The notes beneath the pieces are model-generated. The model was not told the DNA's origin and searched no databases. It saw nothing but the letters and a program-made list of their open reading frames with translations. From assembly GCA_030837425.1 (NCBI GenBank), contig JAUPLJ010000014.1, forward strand, positions 1-11,798: 11,798 nucleotides of DNA, read 5' to 3'. Below are positions 7,104 through 11,798 of this stretch, piece after piece. This DNA comes from Patescibacteria group bacterium (GTDB lineage: Bacteria > Patescibacteriota > Minisyncoccia > Phycocordibacterales > UBA5272). How positions within the stretch are numbered: position 1 is the first letter of the stretch; every line of letters starts with the position of its first letter. A program made the position numbers and the translations under genes.

Positions 7104-8123
7104 ATGGAAAATAAATATAAAAAAAGAAAAGACGATATTTTTATTCCTGAGCATTTACACACGCTTGCGATTTTTTCTTTTTTAGTCTTTTTAATTTTTC
7201 TTTATTCTTTAGAGTCTTCTCCTAAAATATCTGTAAATTTCTATAATGAATTCACATTATTAAGTCATAAGTATTTAACTAATAAAAATCTTGAGAGTAA
7301 GCTGTCTCTCTTTTTTAAAGACAAGCAAAAAAATTTAGATCCAAAAAATTATTTTGATAATCTAGATATTCGGGGTAAAAGTTATACTGTTTATGATGTA
7401 AAAAATCAAAATATAATTTATTCTAAAAATGAAAATGAGGTTTTACCGTTAGCCTCTCTCACTAAAGTAGCAGCTGCGATAACAGCAAATAAATTGGTAG
7501 ATAAAAATACTAAAATTACAATACGAAAAAGTCTAATGAGAAAAGATGAGAGTCTAGACATTGGTATGAAAGAAGGGCAGATTTGGAAAATGAATGATTT
7601 ATTAAAGTATGCTTTGACCATATCTTCTAATTCTTCTATCGACATAATAGCCAGCACTATATCAAAAAGAAATTCTGATTTCGTAGACAGTATGAATAAT
7701 TATGTTAAAGATCTTGGCTATAAAAATTTTTATTTTAATTCAGCTTCTGGCCTTGATTATGACAGTGTAATAGGAGGAGTGGGTACAGCTCTAGAATACA
7801 CAAAACTATTTGCTAAAAGTTATGAGCTTATTCCAGACATAATGTCATACACAATAAATTCTAAAGTAAATTTAAATTCTAATTCTCAAAAAATATATCA
7901 GATACCTAATACTAATAAATCAGCAAGTGAAATAATAGGTTTAATGGCTTCAAAAACAGGCTTCACGAATGCAGCTGGGGGCAATTTAGCAGTCTTATAT
8001 GAATCAGAAATAAATAGACCAATAATAATTGTTGTTTTAGGATCTACTATCGATGAAAGATTCGAAGATGTAAATAAATTACTTGATTCTACTAATAGAT
8101 TTTTACAAGATTCTTCAAAATAA
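7104..8123 (+). CDS. D-alanyl-D-alanine carboxypeptidase-type penicillin-binding protein (peptidase S11)
   Basis: This 339-residue serine peptidase should trim the terminal D-Ala from peptidoglycan stem peptides outside the membrane. All three active-site motifs of the family are present and correctly spaced: SxxK as SLTK (Ser118, Lys121), SxN as SSN (174-176), and KTG (284-286) in SKTGFTNAAGGNLAV. FNSASGLDYD (211-220) matches the F-x-N-x-x-GLD block of DacA/DacF proteins. A single hydrophobic segment at about 20-36 after a basic N-terminus looks like an uncleaved signal anchor. The short C-terminus has no clear amphipathic anchor of the PBP5 type, so anchoring appears to be N-terminal. The gene starts 4 nt after scpB, with a weak GAAGAA upstream, and mraY-ftsW follow, giving a cell-wall context. 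DacA/DacF subtype is undecided. Confidence 0.88.
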   Translation: MENKYKKRKDDIFIPEHLHTLAIFSFLVFLIFLYSLESSPKISVNFYNEFTLLSHKYLTNKNLESKLSLFFKDKQKNLDPKNYFDNLDIRGKSYTVYDVKNQNIIYSKNENEVLPLASLTKVAAAITANKLVDKNTKITIRKSLMRKDESLDIGMKEGQIWKMNDLLKYALTISSNSSIDIIASTISKRNSDFVDSMNNYVKDLGYKNFYFNSASGLDYDSVIGGVGTALEYTKLFAKSYELIPDIMSYTINSKVNLNSNSQKIYQIPNTNKSASEIIGLMASKTGFTNAAGGNLAVLYESEINRPIIIVVLGSTIDERFEDVNKLLDSTNRFLQDSSK

Positions 8124-8151
8124 TCAGACAGTTAAACAAAAATAAAATTAA

Positions 8152-8160
8152 TGTTATAAT
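8152..8160 (+). promoter_or_regulatory. Extended -10 promoter upstream of mraY
   Basis: TGT plus TATAAT (8155-8160) is an extended -10. TTAAAC (8132-8137) at 17-nt spacing is a poor -35. Transcription would start near 8167, leaving a leader of about 24 nt without a Shine-Dalgarno. A second TATAAT at 8167-8172 is a possible alternative. Confidence 0.5.
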
Positions 8161-8168
8161 CAGTTCTA

Positions 8169-8184
8169 TAATTAATATTAATTA
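8169..8184. repeat. 16-nt perfect A/T palindrome in the mraY leader
   Basis: TAATTAATATTAATTA is perfectly self-complementary and lies between the -10 box and the mraY start, an operator-like position. Being made only of A and T in an A/T-rich gap, it could be chance. Confidence 0.3.
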
Positions 8185-8190
8185 AGAATT

Positions 8191-9297
8191 ATGACTGAAA
8201 ATATAATTGGGCACAATCTGATATTGTCTTTATCTTCTTTATCCATTTTCAAAATGCTTTGGCCTAGTATAACAGCTTTCTTTTTTGGCGTTCTTATAAC
8301 ACCTTTTATCTCAAGAATTTTATATAAACATAAGCTTTGGAAAAAGAAAAATATTAAAGCAACCATAGATGGACAAGAAGCTCCTATCACAGCAAGTATA
8401 TTAAATGATGGCAAAAGAGAAACTCCAAGGCTTGGTGGAATTATTATTGTTTTTTCTGTTTTATTTTCAGCAATAATTTATTCTCTTCTTCCTTTTATTT
8501 TTCCACATTCTAACATTGTAAGTAAATTAGTATTTATATCAAGAAATCAAACATGGGTACCACTGGCTGTATTTATTTTTGCTGCATTAATAGGATTTAT
8601 AGATGATTTAGCTTCAACAGGAACTTTAAACATAACAAATAAACAAGGTGAGGCTGGTATGCCACTTAGATTCAGATTGTTATTTGTGGTTTTATTCGCA
8701 ATTTTAGCCGGGAGTTGGTTTTATTTTAAATTAGGATTTGATTATGTTCATATTCCTTTTCTTGGAGATATACATCTTGGTATTTATATAATTTTATTTT
8801 TTATACTCATGTTTTTGTCTACTTATGGAGCCTCAAATATTGATGGACTAGACGGGCTTTCTGGTGGTATATTTGCAATTATATTTTCTAGCTATGCTGT
8901 TATAGCTTTAATAAATAATCAAATAGATATTGCTACATTGTGCCTTGTTATAACAGGGGGCTTACTTGCATTTTTATGGTTTAATATTCCGCCGGCAAGA
9001 TTTTATTTATCAGAAGTCGGATATATGCCGCTAGCAATTCTACTTGCAATAATATCTATAATGACCAACGCTGCTATTATATTAATAATAATTGCTATGC
9101 CATTTGTTATAACAGAAGCTACGACTATAATTCAGCTCCTTTCTAAAAAGTTTAGAAAGAAAAAGGTATTTCCTGTCACTCCAATACACAACACTTTTGT
9201 TTATATTGGTTGGAATAAAGAAAAGGTCGTGATGAGATACTGGATATTCACTGCAATTTTTGCATTACTTGGGATAGCTTTATATATAATTTCTTAA
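8191..9297 (+). CDS. mraY: Phospho-N-acetylmuramoyl-pentapeptide transferase (MraY), divergent
   Basis: This 368-residue polytopic membrane enzyme has about ten hydrophobic segments. It would transfer phospho-MurNAc-pentapeptide to undecaprenyl phosphate, making lipid I at the inner face of the membrane. Supporting blocks are TPRLGGI (78-84; TPTMGGI in MraY), the GFIDD pair Asp138/Asp139, SNIDGLDGLSGG (215-226; N-x-DGLDGL), FLWFNIPPARF (261-271), and PIHNTFVYIGWNKEKVVMRYWIF (331-353, like PIHHH-x-x-x-x-GW-x-E-x-k-v-v-x-RFW). Two oddities stand out. Where the third catalytic Asp is expected (FMGDVGS in E. coli, Asp267) this protein has YLSEVGY, a Glu at 275, and the HHH motif is HNT (333-335). 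The GW...RYW block and ftsW 9 nt downstream favour MraY over a WecA-type paralogue. The start at 8191 has no Shine-Dalgarno. Confidence 0.83.
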   Translation: MTENIIGHNLILSLSSLSIFKMLWPSITAFFFGVLITPFISRILYKHKLWKKKNIKATIDGQEAPITASILNDGKRETPRLGGIIIVFSVLFSAIIYSLLPFIFPHSNIVSKLVFISRNQTWVPLAVFIFAALIGFIDDLASTGTLNITNKQGEAGMPLRFRLLFVVLFAILAGSWFYFKLGFDYVHIPFLGDIHLGIYIILFFILMFLSTYGASNIDGLDGLSGGIFAIIFSSYAVIALINNQIDIATLCLVITGGLLAFLWFNIPPARFYLSEVGYMPLAILLAIISIMTNAAIILIIIAMPFVITEATTIIQLLSKKFRKKKVFPVTPIHNTFVYIGWNKEKVVMRYWIFTAIFALLGIALYIIS

Positions 9298-9306
9298 TTT
9301 TAAAAT

Positions 9307-10419
9307 ATGAGAAGAGTTATAGATAATTTAAAAATTGATAAAACCTTACTTTTTCTAATTTTAGCTCTTCTTGTGTTTGGTATAGTAATATTTCTCTCTG
9401 CATCACTTGGAATACTTCCAAATAATGAATTAAAATTTTTTATAATTATAAAATCTCAACTGCTTTATGTTTTTGTGTTTGGATTACTAGCTTTATATAT
9501 AGGTTCACGCATAAACTATAAATATTATAAAAAATATTCGATAATTATTTTTGTTCTTTCTTTATTATTTTCTTTATTGGTTTTTTTGCCAGCTTTTAAT
9601 TTTTATTATAATGGCGCACATAGATGGATACATATTTTTGGTTTATCTATCCAGCCATCCGAGATTTTAAAATTTGCCAGTGTAAATCTAGTTGCTTTCT
9701 TTTGCTCAAAATATTCTAAAAAATTTTCTGATTTAAAAATAGGCCTTATACCTATTTCTATTTTTATACTTATAGTCTCTGGAATACTATTATTACAACC
9801 AGACTTTGGGACTCTTTTGGTTATTCTTTTATCTTCTTTATTGGTTTTTTTTATTGGAGGAGCAAAATGGAGAGATATTATTATTTTAGCAATCTCTGGA
9901 ATTTTGATTTTCTTTTTACTTATAACTATAAGACCGTATATGAAAGAAAGGATTTTGACCTTTATAGAGCCAGGTAGAGAGTTATTAGGATCGGGCTATC
10001 AACTAAATCAATCTTTGATTGCTGTAGGCTCTGGACAAATGTTTGGTAGAGGAATAGGTCAATCAATACAAAAATTTAATTATCTTCCAGAACAAATCTC
10101 TGATTCGATTTTTGCTGTGTATGCGGAAGAGATGGGCTTCGTCGGATCTGTCGTATTAATGTTATTATTTATTTTTATAACATTAAGAAGTGTAAGTATT
10201 TCAAGATACACAGAAGATGATTATGGCAAACTTTTAGCAATTGGGATAACTAGTATATTCTTCTTTCAAGCCTTTTTAAATATTTCATCAACTATTGGAA
10301 TTTCTCCACTTACTGGAGTACCGCTCCCATTAATCTCAAAAGGAGGGACTTCTCTTGTATTTTTAATGTTTCAATTTGGAGTATTACTAAATATTTCTAA
10401 ATATAAAATGGAGGTGTAA
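9307..10419 (+). CDS. ftsW: SEDS-family peptidoglycan glycosyltransferase FtsW
   Basis: This 370-residue membrane protein with about ten TM segments belongs to the SEDS family, which polymerises lipid II into glycan strands together with a class B PBP. Conserved blocks are NGAHRWI (102-108), IQPSEILKFA (115-124), LQPDFGT (163-169), GSGYQLNQSLIAVGSGQMFG (228-247), YLPEQISDSIFAVYAEEMGF (259-278), which carries the presumed catalytic Asp266, and the C-terminal GVPLPLISKGGTSL (337-350). The position directly after mraY (9-nt gap, no Shine-Dalgarno) favours the division enzyme FtsW over the elongation enzyme RodA, but sequence alone does not fully separate the two. In the usual dcw cluster murD lies between mraY and ftsW and murG follows; both are missing here. 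A strong hairpin ends the transcript. Confidence 0.9.
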   Translation: MRRVIDNLKIDKTLLFLILALLVFGIVIFLSASLGILPNNELKFFIIIKSQLLYVFVFGLLALYIGSRINYKYYKKYSIIIFVLSLLFSLLVFLPAFNFYYNGAHRWIHIFGLSIQPSEILKFASVNLVAFFCSKYSKKFSDLKIGLIPISIFILIVSGILLLQPDFGTLLVILLSSLLVFFIGGAKWRDIIILAISGILIFFLLITIRPYMKERILTFIEPGRELLGSGYQLNQSLIAVGSGQMFGRGIGQSIQKFNYLPEQISDSIFAVYAEEMGFVGSVVLMLLFIFITLRSVSISRYTEDDYGKLLAIGITSIFFFQAFLNISSTIGISPLTGVPLPLISKGGTSLVFLMFQFGVLLNISKYKMEV

Positions 10420-10420
10420 T

Positions 10421-10457
10421 AAAAAATCACCAATTAAATTAAACTGGTGATTTTCAT
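10421..10457. terminator. Bidirectional terminator between ftsW and the minus-strand gene
   Basis: A 10-bp perfect stem, AAAATCACCA (10423-10432) with TGGTGATTTT (10445-10454), has a 12-nt A/T loop. It is flanked by A-runs on the left and T-runs on the right, so it works on both strands. It ends the mraY-ftsW transcript and the convergent gene, whose stop codon lies only 3 nt away. Confidence 0.85.
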
Positions 10458-10769
10458 TTAAGATTCTACAAATTCATTTTTAGGATTTATTAAAGAAAGA
10501 AAATATTGCACTTTTTCACGATTTTTAATTTTATCTTCACAAATACTTTTTATCTCCTTATCTTTTGTATTTTTACGAATTCGCAAAAGATAAGTAGTAC
10601 TTGAATGAATATGTATTAAAAATTCTTTAAAAGCTGCCATCCTTATTTCTTTAGTTTTTCCTAACAGAGTAACATGAAATAGATCTTCTGGAGTTCCTGG
10701 TCTCAAATTAAGATCTAATTCGAATTCTTTTTCCATAATCTTTGATTTATTGTTTAAAAAATAAAACAT
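10458..10769 (-). CDS. Hypothetical protein, 103 residues
   Basis: I do not recognise a family. The protein is small, charged and probably soluble: no signal peptide or membrane segment, a Lys/Glu-rich helical second half (from about residue 48, AFKEFLIHIHSSTTYLLRIR, then KDKEIKSICEDKIKNREKVQYFLSLI), and one Cys. It is the only minus-strand gene seen. Support for it being real comes from signals around it: a TTGACA-17 nt-TAGTAT promoter immediately upstream, with the -10 ending 8 nt before the ATG at 10769, and a strong terminator 3 nt after its TAA stop. The promoter position favours Met1 with a leaderless mRNA; Met12 (MEKEFELDLNLRPG) is an alternative start. It is monocistronic, convergent with ftsW and divergent from sufB. 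Confidence 0.72.
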   Translation of the reverse strand: MFYFLNNKSKIMEKEFELDLNLRPGTPEDLFHVTLLGKTKEIRMAAFKEFLIHIHSSTTYLLRIRKNTKDKEIKSICEDKIKNREKVQYFLSLINPKNEFVES

Positions 10770-10777
10770 CTTTTTTT

Positions 10778-10806
10778 ATACTATAAAAATATGGCTAATT
10801 TGTCAA
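10778..10806 (-). promoter_or_regulatory. Sigma70-type promoter of the minus-strand gene
   Basis: Read on the minus strand, the -35 TTGACA (plus-strand TGTCAA, 10801-10806) and the -10 TAGTAT (plus-strand ATACTA, 10778-10783) are spaced by 17 nt. The -10 ends 8 nt before the ATG at 10769, predicting a leaderless transcript. Confidence 0.68.
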
Positions 10807-10832
10807 GTCTATCTAAAAAGCTAAAAATGTAT

Positions 10833-10838
10833 TATTAT
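10833..10838 (+). promoter_or_regulatory. Possible -10 box of sufB
   Basis: TATTAT lies 7 nt before the ATG at 10846, at the distance seen before trpS, scpA and ftsE. The run is A/T-rich, an overlapping TATTAT at 10830-10835 exists and there is no -35 box, so this is weaker than the others. Confidence 0.38.
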
Positions 10839-10845
10839 ATTAATA

Positions 10846-11798
10846 ATGTTTAAAAAAATACTAGAAAATTTAAAGATAAAAATCTCTCAAAATGATACAG
10901 AAAATAATTCTGTTGATTTTTCTTTTGGATTAACTGAGGAAGTGGTGAGAGGTATATCTAAAGACAAAGAAGAGCCTGATTGGATGCTAGAAAAAAGACT
11001 AGAGGCTTTTAATCTGTATAAAAATACCAAGATGCCAAACTGGGGACCAGATCTAACAAAATTAAATTTAGAGGAAATTATTTATTACATTCCATCTGAT
11101 CTAAAAGAGCAAAATAGCTGGAGTGAAGTACCAAAAGAAATTTCTGATACATTTGAAAAACTTGGTATACCAAAAGCTGAAAGAGAATATCTAGGAGGAG
11201 TTGGAGCTCAATATGACTCGGGAGTAGTCTATCATTCAATAAAAGATTCTTTGAAAAAGCAAGGAGTGATTTTTGAAAATATGGATACAGCTGTAAAACT
11301 TTACCCAGATCTCGTGAAAAAATATTTTATGACTGACTGTATTAAATTAAACGAACATAAATTTGCAATGCTTCACGCTGCCACATGGAGTGGAGGAACT
11401 TTTATTTATGTTCCAAAGGGAGTAAAAGTAAAAATGCCTCTTCAGTCATACTTTAGAATGAATAAAGAAAAAGGAGGGCAATTTGAGCACACAATTATCA
11501 TCGCTGATGAAGGAAGCTTTGTGGAATATATTGAAGGGTGCTCCGCCCCAAAATATGTCTATTCATCTCTTCACGCGGGAGGAGTAGAACTCTTCGTGTT
11601 AAAAGGGGCTAAAATAAAATACAGTAGTATAGAAAATTGGAGTAAGAATGTTTACAATTTAAATACAAAGAAAGCTTTAGTTTATGAAAAAGGGGAAGTA
11701 GAGTGGCTCAATGGAAATACAGGTGGACACAGTACAATGCTTTATCCGTCATCCATATTACTTGGTGAGGGCGCGAGAAGCGAAAGCCTTGGTATCGC
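10846..11798 (+). CDS. sufB: Fe-S cluster assembly scaffold protein SufB, 3' end cut off
   Basis: The frame is open from ATG 10846 to the window edge, giving 317 complete codons of a protein usually about 460-480 residues long. SufB forms the SufBCD scaffold that builds Fe-S clusters with SufC (ATPase) and SufD. Family blocks are clear: FGLTEEVVRGISKDKEEPDW with the following WMLEKRLEAF, MPNWGPDL, YLGGVGAQYDSGVVYH, HAATWSGGTFIYVPKGVKV, FEHTIIIADEGS, YIEGCSAP, SSLHAGGVELF, ENWSKNVYNLNTKKAL, and EWLNGNTGG near the edge. Together these separate SufB from the shorter, more divergent SufD. A Cys sits in EGCSAP. The start is chosen because it gives the usual short N-terminal extension and lies right after a -10-like sequence. 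sufC and sufD would be expected downstream, outside the window. Confidence 0.95.
   Translation, partial: MFKKILENLKIKISQNDTENNSVDFSFGLTEEVVRGISKDKEEPDWMLEKRLEAFNLYKNTKMPNWGPDLTKLNLEEIIYYIPSDLKEQNSWSEVPKEISDTFEKLGIPKAEREYLGGVGAQYDSGVVYHSIKDSLKKQGVIFENMDTAVKLYPDLVKKYFMTDCIKLNEHKFAMLHAATWSGGTFIYVPKGVKVKMPLQSYFRMNKEKGGQFEHTIIIADEGSFVEYIEGCSAPKYVYSSLHAGGVELFVLKGAKIKYSSIENWSKNVYNLNTKKALVYEKGEVEWLNGNTGGHSTMLYPSSILLGEGARSESLGI

Noticed and set aside
7418..7657. Minus-strand open frame inside the penicillin-binding protein gene
   Set aside because: Antisense to the SxxK and SxN motif region; no independent support.
8178..8414. Minus-strand open frame across the start of mraY
   Set aside because: Antisense shadow without promoter or homology signs.
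1..11798. CRISPR arrays, insertion sequences, prophage or toxin-antitoxin genes
   Set aside because: No regularly spaced repeats, transposase or integrase motifs, terminal inverted repeats or paired small genes were seen; the window is core-genome-like.

Overview
The window is an AT-rich (roughly 30% GC by eye), gene-dense bacterial chromosome segment. It carries short intergenic gaps, conserved housekeeping and cell-envelope genes, and no mobile elements. Short divergent core proteins, a Wzy-like membrane protein fused to TPR repeats, a degenerate MraY and a broken-up division/cell-wall cluster together suggest a member of the Candidate Phyla Radiation (Patescibacteria), most likely a Parcubacteria-type lineage. 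That placement is inference from protein character; no rRNA is present. The standard code with UGA as a stop fits: no gene needs a UGA read-through, tryptophan is written TGG, and the tail of release factor 2 is present.

Layout. 1-279: end of prfB (RF2). 345-1979: ftsE-ftsX, the division ABC system. 2075-4468: 797-residue polytopic membrane protein with a C-terminal TPR domain (O-antigen ligase/polymerase-like). 4492-5508: trpS. About 5551-5685: a compact, highly structured RNA with its own sigma70-type promoter and a strong terminator, apparently a free-standing small RNA. 5705-8123: scpA, scpB and a D,D-carboxypeptidase-type penicillin-binding protein. 8191-10419: mraY-ftsW, a fragment of the classical dcw cluster without murD or murG. 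10458-10769 (minus): a 103-residue unknown protein. 10846-end: sufB, cut by the window edge.

How the genes fit together. Most of the window concerns making, remodelling and dividing the cell envelope (FtsEX, PBP, MraY, FtsW, Wzy-TPR), combined with chromosome segregation (ScpA/ScpB). Translation factors (RF2, TrpRS) and Fe-S assembly (SufB) flank this.

Two signals deserve most attention. First, several genes have a (extended) -10 element ending only 6-8 nt before the ATG and no Shine-Dalgarno, which predicts leaderless mRNAs. The motif TGATATAAT recurs exactly before trpS, scpA and scpB. Second, the unexplained RNA between trpS and scpA folds into four nearly abutting hairpins. In addition, MraY lacks two canonical active-site features: a Glu stands where the third catalytic Asp is expected, and HNT replaces the HHH motif.
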